Shown in pieces: positions 47,836 through 55,662 of a stretch of 64,000 nt of DNA. Made by a program: the position numbers and the translations under genes. Numbering within the stretch: position 1 is the stretch's first letter; every line of letters starts with the position of its first letter. The notes under the pieces were generated by a model, which did not search any database, had not been told where the DNA came from, and saw only the letters and a list, made by a program, of their open reading frames with translations. This DNA is from Salipiger mangrovisoli (GTDB lineage: Bacteria; Pseudomonadota; Alphaproteobacteria; Rhodobacterales; Rhodobacteraceae), in the NCBI RefSeq assembly GCF_015223355.1, contig NZ_JADFFK010000020.1, positions 62,001-126,000 of the forward strand, written 5' to 3'.

Positions 47836-48656
47836 GCGAAGCACTGAACGGCAAATTGGCCGTCGTCACCGGGGCCGGGTCGGGCATGGGGCGCGAGATC
47901 GCCCTGTCGCTGGCCGAAGCCGGGGCGCGGGTCGTGCTCTGCGGACGCCGCGCCGCGCCGCTGGAACAACTGGCGGCCGAGATCGTCGCGCAGGGGGGCA
48001 CCGCCGAGGCCGCGCCGCTCGACATCACCGACCGAAGCGCGATCTTCGCGCTGGCCGAGCGGTTGACCGGCGACGATGGCTGCATCGACATCCTGGTGAA
48101 CAACGCCGGCAGCGCCAGCAAGGTGCTGAACGCGCGCTGGCTCTCCGAGGAAGAGTTCGACTCGACCGTGCAGGTGAACCTCACGGCGGTGTTCAACTTC
48201 TCGCAGGCGGTGCTGCCGGGGATGCTGGCGCAGGGCGAGGGCACGATCCTCACGGTGTCGTCGCTGGCGGCGGTGAACCCGAACCTGCTGGGCGGGGCGG
48301 CCTATGGCGCGGCCAAGGCCGGGGTGCGCAATTTCATGGGCTTCCTGCACAACACCTATCGCCACCAGGGCATCCGCTCGATCTGCATCCTGCCCGGCGA
48401 GGCGGCGACGCCGATCCTCGACAACCGCGCCCGCCCGCCGAGCGAAAGCGAGCGCGCCCGCATGCTGGCCCCCGAGGACGTCGCCGCCGCGGTCATGATG
48501 TGCGTGTCGCTCCCGGCACGCGCCACGGTGCCCGAACTGCACATCTGTCCGACCTTCCAGCGCGACATCAGCGAGGACCTCGAGATCGCCCGTTGGCAGG
48601 GTGCCCCGGACGATCTTCCGGACCTGCCCGCGCAGCGCAGGGAGGCAAAGCAATGA
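47832..48656 (+). CDS. SDR family oxidoreductase
   Basis: A 274-residue classical SDR. Cofactor motif TGAGSGMG is at residues 12-19, NNAG near 92, the catalytic Ser in VSS, and AYGAAKAG supplies the YxxxK pair. It has ATGA overlaps at both ends with HyuB and the aldolase. It probably oxidises a hydroxyl intermediate of the Hyu pathway. The substrate is unknown. Confidence 0.9.
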   Translation: MSEALNGKLAVVTGAGSGMGREIALSLAEAGARVVLCGRRAAPLEQLAAEIVAQGGTAEAAPLDITDRSAIFALAERLTGDDGCIDILVNNAGSASKVLNARWLSEEEFDSTVQVNLTAVFNFSQAVLPGMLAQGEGTILTVSSLAAVNPNLLGGAAYGAAKAGVRNFMGFLHNTYRHQGIRSICILPGEAATPILDNRARPPSESERARMLAPEDVAAAVMMCVSLPARATVPELHICPTFQRDISEDLEIARWQGAPDDLPDLPAQRREAKQ

Positions 48657-49384
48657 ACGGCGCCAAGCTCCGCTCCCGCCTGCGTGCGGGCGAGGTCATC
48701 ACCATGCTCAACACCCACCACGTCTCGTCCGGGCTGGTGCAGCGGCTGATCGAGCATGGGGCCGATTCCGTCTTCCTCGATTGCGAGCACGGCATGTGGA
48801 GTCACGAGGACATCCGCAGCCACGCGCAGGCGGCGCGGTCCGTCGGCGGGGCAGGGATCGTCCGGCCGCAGTCGCATGACCGCTCGGGGATGATCCGCTA
48901 CCTCAACGCGGGCGCCGACGGGCTGATGGTGCCGATGGTCGACACTGCCGAGCAATGCGCGGCGGTCGTCGATGCCGTGCGCTACGCGCTGCCGGGCTCC
49001 TACGAGGACCGGCTGGTGATCTGCATGATCGAAACGCCCGAGGCGATCGCCAATCTCGACGAGATGCTGAAGGTCGAGGGCGTGGACGTGTTCTTCGTCG
49101 GCCCGTCGGACCTGTCGCAGAACATGGGCTACTCGCCGGCGCTTCCGGCCACCGAGATGCGCCCGCCCGAGGTCGTCGAGGCGATCGAGCATGTCTTCGG
49201 CAAGGTCCGCGGCGCCGGTCGGGCCACCGGCACGCTGGTGCGCGAGGCCGACATCGGCCACTGGACGGAGAAGGGCGGGCAATTCCTCTACATCCATTCC
49301 GATCCCTTCCTGAAGGCAGGGCTGGCGCGGATGAATTCGCTCATCCGCCAGGGGCAGCCGAGCGCCATGGCAGCCTCCTTCTGA
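48653..49384 (+). CDS. HpcH/HpaI aldolase family protein
   Basis: A 243-residue (beta/alpha)8 enzyme of the class II pyruvate-aldolase/citrate-lyase-beta group. Features are FLDCEHG, a PxxxD-type metal region with Glu in MIETPEAIANLDE (about residue 143) and VFFVGPSDLSQNMG (Asp ligand). Such enzymes split 4-hydroxy-2-oxo acids to pyruvate or oxaloacetate plus an aldehyde. It is the final gene of the operon and could supply central-metabolism products. A strong hairpin follows. Confidence 0.9.
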   Translation: MNGAKLRSRLRAGEVITMLNTHHVSSGLVQRLIEHGADSVFLDCEHGMWSHEDIRSHAQAARSVGGAGIVRPQSHDRSGMIRYLNAGADGLMVPMVDTAEQCAAVVDAVRYALPGSYEDRLVICMIETPEAIANLDEMLKVEGVDVFFVGPSDLSQNMGYSPALPATEMRPPEVVEAIEHVFGKVRGAGRATGTLVREADIGHWTEKGGQFLYIHSDPFLKAGLARMNSLIRQGQPSAMAASF

Positions 49385-49406
49385 CGGTTTCGCCAGATTG
49401 CCATGT

Positions 49407-49434
49407 GCCGCCGCCAAGCTCCCTTGGCGGCGGC
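49407..49434 (+). terminator. Hairpin after the Liv-Hyu operon
   Basis: A 12-bp perfect stem, GCCGCCGCCAAG (49407-49418) with its complement at 49423-49434 and loop CTCC, starts 22 bp after the aldolase stop. Only a weak T-containing tail (ATTGTCC) follows. Confidence 0.72.
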
Positions 49435-49664
49435 ATTGTCCTGTCCGCTCGAGGCAGCGAAGGCGCGCTCAGAGCCCGTCATCGGTCGGCCTGAAACGCG
49501 CGGGGGCGCCCGCGCCCTCGTCCCGCCCCTCGAGCAGGAGGCCGACCGGCAGCTCGGGTTAGCTCTGGTTGCCGACGATCACGTTGCGGTTCTTCTCGCG
49601 CAGTCTCAGGTGGTGCGGGCGGACTTCTCCGGGATGGTCGAGCTCCGCGGCGCCGGGGATCTCG

Positions 49665-50260
49665 GTCAGCGGTTGGTGTGGCAGGACTGCGATTGGATGC
49701 ACCCCAGAGCGAACATGAAGCCGCGCACGGAATTTTCCCCAGTCGGCGCCAAGCGCCATCGCCTTGCCGCTGGCGCCAAGGCGGATGCGGTCGCGCAGCC
49801 CGGCATCCCGCAGCGCGTTGTGCACGAAGGCCAGCCCCTCGATCAGCGGCATGCCCAAGGAGTTGGCGACTTCCAGCGGTGCCGCGCCCGTGCTGCCCTC
49901 CTTGCCGCCGATGACGATGAAGTCGGGGGTGATGCCGGTGGCCACTATCGCCTTCACAGGGCGCACGAGCTCGCGCCTCTGCCCGAGGCAGAGCTCGAAG
50001 TCGACCGACTCGCGCGTACCGAAGGGCCGGGCGCGGTCGATGTTCCTGGTGCGCTGGTAGATCAGCGTGCGCTCTTCGTGCGATGAGGCTTTCTTGTCTT
50101 GGTCCTCGAAGAAGTTCTGGCGCATCTCCGGGCGGATGCACTCGAGGATGCAGCGCTGGTGTCCGGCCATCGGGTGGTTGCGCTGGCTCGGATGGCGGCG
50201 CTGCCAAAGATCGCAAAGATCCTGCAGGCAGAGCGTCGCCAGCAGCGCTGCGCCCCGATG
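49665..50260 (-). pseudogene. Decayed FMN-binding glutamate-synthase-like gene
   Basis: Leftward frames show blocks of the FMN-binding glutamate synthase family in order: LWQRRHP, IRPEMRQNFFEDQD, YQRTRNIDRARPFGT, then PDFIVIGGKEGSTGAAPLE, NALRDAGLRDRIRLGASGK and ALGADW. After a frameshift comes RGFMFALGCIQSQSCHTNR, ending in TGA. A central block is missing, the SGK-to-ALGAD segment is shortened, and the remaining C-terminus is absent. The gene cannot make a working enzyme. It lies beside a similarly damaged gnd. Confidence 0.75.
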
Positions 50261-50287
50261 GGGCGTCAGGTTGGTATCAGGCCGACG

Positions 50288-51046
50288 TTACAAACCAAGG
50301 TTCATGCGGCGCGTCGCGACCGTCGCGCCGCTCGATGCCATGCGCGCCGAAGACATCGCGCTGCGCCCGGATCATGTTGGCGGGACTCCGGCGCGTGCGC
50401 AGGCTGTCGAACCAAAGCGAGCCCTGCTGAAAGGGCGGGAACCGCGATGCCCGCACCGATCGCCGCCGTCACGGTCCTGCGCCCGGTGCCCTTCTGCCCG
50501 GCCTTGTCGAGCCCGAGGCTGCGGCCCTTCAGGCTTTAGGTCTCGGCGATCATCTGCATGTCGGCGTATTCGACTCCGTTGTGGACCATCTTGACGAAAT
50601 GGCCCGCGCCGGCCGGTCCCGTGGAGGCGGCGCAGGGGGTGCCCTTGTGCTTGGCCGCGATCGCCTGCAGCAGCGGCGCCAGGCGCAGCCAGCCGCCGCG
50701 GTCGCCGCCCACCATGATCGACGGCCCGTGCCGCGCGCCCTGCTCGCCCCCCGAGACGCCGATCCCGATAAAGTCATGGGGCGCCGTTGCAGCCTCCTCG
50801 GCCCGCGGGTTGGTGTCGGCGCAATTGGCATTGCCGGCATCGACGATGAGATCCCTAGGCTCCAGCAGACCGCGCAGCGCCTCTCTCTGCTGGTCCACCA
50901 CCGGACCGGCGGGCACCATGAGGATGATCGTCCGCGGCCGCTGCAGCGAACGGACGAAGGCGGCGAGATCTTCGGTCGGCACCAGCCGCTCGGCCAGCGC
51001 CCATCGTGCCAAGCCCGATGAGCCCGATGTCGGAGGTCTGGGTCAC
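50288..51046 (-). pseudogene. gnd: Decayed 6-phosphogluconate dehydrogenase
   Basis: A GTG-started N-terminus reads VTQTSDIGLIGLGTMGA, then jumps out of register to LAAFVRSLQRPRTIILMVPAG, LIVDAGNAN, FIGIGVSGGEQGARHGPSIM and FVKMVHNGVEYADMQMIAE, where a stop occurs. About 190 residues are missing before LDKAGQKGTGR, and a further shift gives SPANMIRAQRDVFGAHGIERRD to the end. So the gene has at least two deletions and frameshifts. An operator-like palindrome lies 38 bp upstream, matching that of the idn promoter. Confidence 0.8.
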
Positions 51047-51083
51047 GGCGATCTCACTTCGGGTCTGCTCGGGCATCGATATA

Positions 51084-51095
51084 GATATCGATAAC
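51084..51095. promoter_or_regulatory. LacI-type operator candidate upstream of gnd remnant
   Basis: GATATCGATAAC matches the perfect palindrome GTTATCGATAAC at 53170-53181 in 11 of 12 positions. It lies just upstream of the gnd pseudogene and just beyond the idnD stop. Confidence 0.6.
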
Positions 51096-51104
51096 TAAAG
51101 ATGG

Positions 51105-52145
51105 TCACGAGAACCGGATTTGCGCCTTGATGGCGCGGCTGCGGTCCGAGGCGGTGAGGAAGGCCTGCTCGGCCTCCTCGAGGGCGAACTCGTGGGTGAT
51201 CAGCGGGCGCAGGTCGAGCCGTCCCTGGCGCATCGCCAGCACGCCATTCGCGAATTCCTCGTGGAAGCGGAACGAGCCGCGCAGGTCGAGCTCCTTGGCA
51301 GCGATCTTGGTCACCGGCAGGGGAATGTCGCCGCCGAGGCCGAGCTGCACGACCACGCCGCGCGGGCGCATCGTGTCGAGCGCAGGCAAGAGGGCGGGCG
51401 CGACGCCGGTGCATTCGAACAGCGCGTGGAAGTGGCCCTTGCCCGCCCCGTAGCGGGCAAGGGACCCGGCGTCGCTGCCGGTGTTGATCGTCACCTCCGC
51501 GCCCATCCTTCGCGCCATCTCCAGCGTGAAGTCCGACAGGTCGGTGGCGACGATCTCGGCGGCCCCGGCGAGCCGTGCCGAGGCGATGGCGAGCAGGCCG
51601 ATCGGGCCGCAGCCGGTCACCAGCACGCGCTTGCCGAGCAGTGGTCCGGCGCGGCGGACGGCGTGCAGCGTGACGGCCAGCGGCTCGGCCAGCGCGGCCT
51701 CGCCCGGCGTGAGGCCGTTGGCGACGGCGCATTGCGCGGCGGTGACGATCAACTCCTCGCGGAAGGCGCCCTGGATGTGCGGGAAGGGCATGGCCGAGCC
51801 GTAGAAGCGCATGTTCTCGCAGTGGTTGGGCAGACCCTCATGGCAGTAGCCGCAGCTTCCGCAGGGGCGCGAGGGCAAGACCGCGACGAGATCACCGACG
51901 GCCAGCCCGGTGACGCCGGCGCCAATTTCGGACACATGGCCCGAGACCTCGTGACCCAGCACCATCGGCTCGCGCAGGCGCACGGTGCCGAAACCACCGT
52001 GGTAATAGTAGTGCAGGTCCGACCCGCAGACGCCGCCTGCGGCGATACGGAGGCGCACCTCTCCGGGTTTCAGGTCGGGGCCTTCCGCGGCAGTGTAAGC
52101 CTCGAGGCGGAGGTCCTTCGGGGCGTGAATGACAAGCGCTTTCAT
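51105..52145 (-). CDS. idnD: L-idonate 5-dehydrogenase (Zn-dependent MDR)
   Basis: A 346-residue medium-chain dehydrogenase. Catalytic zinc ligands are Cys in GGVCGSDLHYYYHGG and GHE; structural zinc cysteines are in CGSCGYCHEGLPNHC (about residues 94-108). The Rossmann motif VTGCGPIGLLAI is near 177. The HYYYHGG and AVLPSRPCG segments are characteristic of L-idonate 5-dehydrogenase, which oxidises L-idonate to 5-ketogluconate. It lies 9 bp downstream of a 2-hydroxyacid dehydrogenase gene and near idnO, which would reduce 5-ketogluconate to gluconate. Confidence 0.87.
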   Translation of the reverse strand: MKALVIHAPKDLRLEAYTAAEGPDLKPGEVRLRIAAGGVCGSDLHYYYHGGFGTVRLREPMVLGHEVSGHVSEIGAGVTGLAVGDLVAVLPSRPCGSCGYCHEGLPNHCENMRFYGSAMPFPHIQGAFREELIVTAAQCAVANGLTPGEAALAEPLAVTLHAVRRAGPLLGKRVLVTGCGPIGLLAIASARLAGAAEIVATDLSDFTLEMARRMGAEVTINTGSDAGSLARYGAGKGHFHALFECTGVAPALLPALDTMRPRGVVVQLGLGGDIPLPVTKIAAKELDLRGSFRFHEEFANGVLAMRQGRLDLRPLITHEFALEEAEQAFLTASDRSRAIKAQIRFS

Positions 52146-52154
52146 GGGGATGCC

Positions 52155-53102
52155 TCAGATGACAGGGGTGACGAGGGGGGTGCCCGCGAAATGGGCGGCG
52201 AGGTTGGCGCGGACCAGCTCGCCCATGGCCTTGCGGGTCTCGACGGTGCCCGAGGCCTGGTGCGGCTGCAGCAGGATGTTGGGCACCTCGCGGAAGCGCG
52301 GATCAAGCGCCGGCTCCCCCTCGAACACGTCAAGCGCCGCGGCGCCGAGCGTGCCGTCCGCCAGCGCCGCGATCAGCGCCTCCTCGTCGACGTTCGAAGC
52401 CCGTGAGACGTTGATCAGCATGCCGTCCGGCCCCAGCGCCTTCAGCACGGGTGCATCGACAATGTGCCGGGTTTCCTGCGACGCGGCGGCGGCGACGAAG
52501 AGAAAATCGCTCTGTGCGGCCAGCGCCTCGGCGTCCTTCACGAAGCTCCAATCCGCCGCGTAGTCCTTGGGGGCGACGTCGGAATAGGCGATCTGCATGC
52601 CGAACCCGGTGAGGCGCCTGGCGATCTCGAAGCCGATGCGGCCCAGGCCTAGAATGCCGGCGCGGCGGCCGAAGGCACGGCGCTGCAGCGGCATGCCGCC
52701 CTGCGCGGCCCAGCTGCCATCCCGGACCCAGGCATCGCCCGCCACCACGCCGCGCGACTGCGCGAGCATCATGGTCACGGCGAAGTCCGCGACGTCTCCG
52801 GACAGCACGTCGGGGGTGTTGGTGACGCGGATGCCGCGCTCCCGGCAGGTGCCCAGATCCACGGCGTCATAGCCGACGCCGTAGACCGAGATGACCTCGA
52901 GCTGCGGGCAGGCGGCGATGATCTCGCGCGAGGCGCCAAGCTCGCCGCGGGTCGCGATGGCGCGGATCGAGGGGCCGTGCTCGGCAAGGAAAGCTGCCTT
53001 GTCCGCGGCCTCGAAATAGCGGCGCAGGTCATAGGCCTCGTTCAGCGGGGTCTCGTCCCAGGACGGGTAGGCACCCATCTGCAGGACCACGGGTTTGGGC
53101 AT
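52155..53102 (-). CDS. D-isomer-specific 2-hydroxyacid dehydrogenase (2-ketogluconate reductase-like)
   Basis: The ATG at 53102 follows CGAGGAGAAGACC. The 315-residue protein has the NAD(P) motif GLGRIGFEIA (about residue 151), the active-site Arg in NVSRASNVDE, Glu in FEGEP and His in LQPHQASGT. In an idonate/gluconate locus the natural role is interconversion of 2-ketogluconate (or 2,5-diketo acid) and the hydroxy acid. It heads the leftward idn operon, divergent from idnO, with the palindrome in between. Confidence 0.87.
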   Translation of the reverse strand: MPKPVVLQMGAYPSWDETPLNEAYDLRRYFEAADKAAFLAEHGPSIRAIATRGELGASREIIAACPQLEVISVYGVGYDAVDLGTCRERGIRVTNTPDVLSGDVADFAVTMMLAQSRGVVAGDAWVRDGSWAAQGGMPLQRRAFGRRAGILGLGRIGFEIARRLTGFGMQIAYSDVAPKDYAADWSFVKDAEALAAQSDFLFVAAAASQETRHIVDAPVLKALGPDGMLINVSRASNVDEEALIAALADGTLGAAALDVFEGEPALDPRFREVPNILLQPHQASGTVETRKAMGELVRANLAAHFAGTPLVTPVI

Positions 53103-53169
53103 GCGGTCTTCTCCTCGATCAGGCCCGTCGGGCCTCGAATTCGGCGAATCTTCGGGTTGACGGAAAATA

Positions 53170-53181
53170 GTTATCGATAAC
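53170..53181. promoter_or_regulatory. LacI-type operator palindrome in the idn divergent promoter
   Basis: GTTATCGATAAC is a perfect 12-bp palindrome with the central CG of LacI-family sites, resembling the GTTACCGGTAAC class bound by gluconate repressors. It lies between the divergent 2-hydroxyacid dehydrogenase and idnO genes. The downstream LacI regulator is the likely ligand. Confidence 0.75.
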
Positions 53182-53228
53182 ATATTGAGCCGAGTCGAGC
53201 TTGTCGACACCCAAATGAGGATGGCCCC

Positions 53229-54035
53229 GTGACCCCCGAAAGAGAGACCCCCCGGAACGACTTCCTGCAGACAACCTTCGGACTGACCGGCCGCAGGGCC
53301 CTGGTCACCGGCTCCTCGCAGGGCATCGGCTTTGCCCTGGCGCTCGGACTGGCCAAGGCCGGGGCATCGATCGTGCTGAACGGGCGCGACGCGGCGAAAA
53401 TCGGGCGCGCGCGGCAGGACATCCTGCACACCTGTCCCGAGGCCGACGTCCAGGCGCTGTGTTTCGACGTCACCGACCACGCGGCCGCGCGCCGCGCGAT
53501 CGACGGGTTCGAGCTTGGGCAGGGGCCGATCGACATCCTGGTGAACAACGCGGGCATGCAGCATCGCAGCCCGCTCGAGGATTTCCCGGCCGAGCGCTTC
53601 GAGGCGCTGCTGCAGACCAACATCGCGTCGGTCTTCAACGTCGGGCAGGCGGTGGCGCGTCACATGATCGGACGGGGCAGGGGCAAGATCGTCAACATCT
53701 GCTCGGTGCAGACCGCGCTGGCGCGGCCCGGCATCGCGCCCTACACCGCGACCAAGGGCGCGGTGGCGAACCTGACCAAGGGCATGGCGACGGACTGGGC
53801 GCAGCACGGGCTGACCTGCAACGCCATCGCGCCGGGCTATTTCGAGACGCCGCTCAATGCCGCCCTCGTCGCCGATCCCGAGTTCACGGCCTGGCTGAAA
53901 AAACGCACGCCCGCAGGGCGCTGGGGCAAGGTCGAGGAACTGGTCGGCGCCTGCGTGTTCCTGTCTTCGGGCGCCTCGAGCTTCGTGAACGGGCACATCC
54001 TCTTTGTCGATGGAGCGATCAGTGTCTCTCTTTGA
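53229..54035 (+). CDS. idnO: SDR, gluconate 5-dehydrogenase (5-ketogluconate reductase)
   Basis: A 268-residue classical SDR with cofactor motif TGSSQGIG near residue 27, NNAGMQHR near 107, Ser in NICSVQ and YTATKGAV giving Tyr and Lys. The NNAGMQHRSPLEDFP and CSVQT elements are typical of IdnO/Gno. It reduces 5-ketogluconate to D-gluconate after IdnD. The gluconokinase frame overlaps its 3' end. Confidence 0.88.
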   Translation: MTPERETPRNDFLQTTFGLTGRRALVTGSSQGIGFALALGLAKAGASIVLNGRDAAKIGRARQDILHTCPEADVQALCFDVTDHAAARRAIDGFELGQGPIDILVNNAGMQHRSPLEDFPAERFEALLQTNIASVFNVGQAVARHMIGRGRGKIVNICSVQTALARPGIAPYTATKGAVANLTKGMATDWAQHGLTCNAIAPGYFETPLNAALVADPEFTAWLKKRTPAGRWGKVEELVGACVFLSSGASSFVNGHILFVDGAISVSL

Positions 54036-54441
54036 GCATCGCCATATCGTGCTGATGGGGGTCTGCGGCTGCGGCAAGTCAACGGTCGGTGCCGAGCTGT
54101 CGCGCGCCTTCGGGCTCGCCGCGGCGGAGGAGGGGCTGATCCTTGGCTGCTCGGCCCTGACCGGTCGGTATCGCGACATGATCCGGGTCCATGCGGCGCC
54201 CGCCCAGCCGGTCTTCGTCTACCTGCGCGGCACGCGCGCCGCGCTGAGGCAGCGGCTCGGGGCGCGGCGGGGGCATTTCATGCCGCGCGCGCTGCTCGAC
54301 AGCCGGCTCGCCACGCTCGAAGTCCCGGCACCTGCCGAGGCCGCCCTGACGGTCAGCATCGAGAACACGTCGCAGGCTCTGGCGGCGCAGGTGCTGACGC
54401 GGCTCGCGGGGCGCGGCGGCTCTGTTGCCCGGGCGGCCTGA
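54022..54441 (+). CDS. Gluconokinase with internal deletion, probably inactive
   Basis: The best start is a GTG at 54022, 6 bp after GGAG and overlapping idnO; the product is 139 residues against about 165-180 for GntK/IdnK. The P-loop GVCGCGKST, CSALTGRYRD, ARRGHFMP and LLDSRLATLE-like C-terminal motifs are present. However, some 40-50 residues between FGL and the CSAL block are missing, including the usual DGDDxH gluconate-binding motif and the helix after it. The frame is kept. It is unlikely to phosphorylate gluconate. Confidence 0.8.
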   Translation: MSLFEHRHIVLMGVCGCGKSTVGAELSRAFGLAAAEEGLILGCSALTGRYRDMIRVHAAPAQPVFVYLRGTRAALRQRLGARRGHFMPRALLDSRLATLEVPAPAEAALTVSIENTSQALAAQVLTRLAGRGGSVARAA

Positions 54442-54477
54442 GCGGGGTAGGTGTTTGCTCCAGCAGGGAGATCGGCG

Positions 54478-55503
54478 ATGAAGAAGGCGGCGCAGGGCGG
54501 CAAGGTCAAGATGTCGGACATCGCGTCCGCGCTCGGCGTCTCGGCGATGACCGTGTCGCGTGCCTTTCGGGGGGACGCGGGGATCAATGCTCAGACCCGC
54601 GCTCGCATCCTGTCGAAGGCCGAGGAACTGGGCTATGTCTTCGACTCCACCGCCTCCAACCTGCGACAGAACCGGACGGGCTTCGTTGCCGTCACCGTGC
54701 CCTCGATCGAGAATGCCAACTTCTCGGCCACGGTGCGCGAGCTCTCCAGGGGCCTGCTCAAGCGGAACATCCAGATCCTTCTTGCCAACACCGAGTACGA
54801 CCCCGAGGAGGAGGAGCGGCTGATCGCGCAGCTGCTGCGCCGCAATCCCGAGGCGATCGTGCTCACCGGGGCGCAGCACACGGCCAAGACGCGGGCGCTG
54901 CTGTCCAAAGCGCCGATGCCCGTCATCGAGATCTGGGACCTGCCCGCGAAGCCCATCGGCCATGTCGTCGGCTTCTCCAACGAGGCCTCTGTCCGGGGTC
55001 TGGTCGATCACATGGTCAAATCGGGGCGGCGCCGGCTGGCCTTCCTCGGGGGCGAGACCGCGCATGATCCTCGCGGTGCGCAACGGCGCGCGGGGTTTGT
55101 CGAGGCGATGGCCGGGCATGGTCTGGAGGCGACGCGGCTGGTGCCCGCCGGCGCGGCGCCGGTCGGCATGACCGAGGGCGCCTCCGGTCTCGAGCTGATG
55201 CGCACCCTGTTCCCCGACACCGATGGGCTGATCTGCGTGTCCGACCTCGTAGCCTTCGGCGCGCTGGCGCAGTGCCACCGCCTTGGCGTGAAGGTGCCCG
55301 AGGATCTGGCGATCGCGGGCTTCGGCAACTACGAGATCGGCCGCATCTGCGAGCCCCCGCTCACCACGATCGACGTGCACGCGGGCCTGATCGGGAGCCG
55401 CACCGCCGATATGGTGCTTGGCCTGTTGGAGGGCACGCCCCTTGCCGCGCCGCTGCGGCAGGTGCTGCAACCCGACCTGATCCTGCGCCGCTCGACCCCC
55501 TGA
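54478..55503 (+). CDS. LacI family regulator of gluconate/idonate genes
   Basis: The ATG at 54478 follows AGGGAGATCGGCG. A LacI helix-turn-helix lies at residues 8-35 (MSDIASALGVSAMTVSRAF) with a hinge near ASNLRQNRTG, and a type I periplasmic-binding effector domain follows. Total length is 341 residues. The GntR/IdnR-like branch fits the neighbouring idn genes, and palindromes at 53170 and 51084 are its likely sites. Confidence 0.9.
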   Translation: MKKAAQGGKVKMSDIASALGVSAMTVSRAFRGDAGINAQTRARILSKAEELGYVFDSTASNLRQNRTGFVAVTVPSIENANFSATVRELSRGLLKRNIQILLANTEYDPEEEERLIAQLLRRNPEAIVLTGAQHTAKTRALLSKAPMPVIEIWDLPAKPIGHVVGFSNEASVRGLVDHMVKSGRRRLAFLGGETAHDPRGAQRRAGFVEAMAGHGLEATRLVPAGAAPVGMTEGASGLELMRTLFPDTDGLICVSDLVAFGALAQCHRLGVKVPEDLAIAGFGNYEIGRICEPPLTTIDVHAGLIGSRTADMVLGLLEGTPLAAPLRQVLQPDLILRRSTP

Positions 55504-55662
55504 TGCGCTTCACCACCGAAGCAATCGGGTGCCAGGCTGCGAACCTGAGGGGCATTGTCACGGTGACGTCTAAGGGCTGTCCGGGCCGCATGCGGGATCG
55601 ATGACGGTGTGAAGAGAGGTGTTCCACCCGAGCACACGAGGTCTCGGATGGAACAAGGTTTT

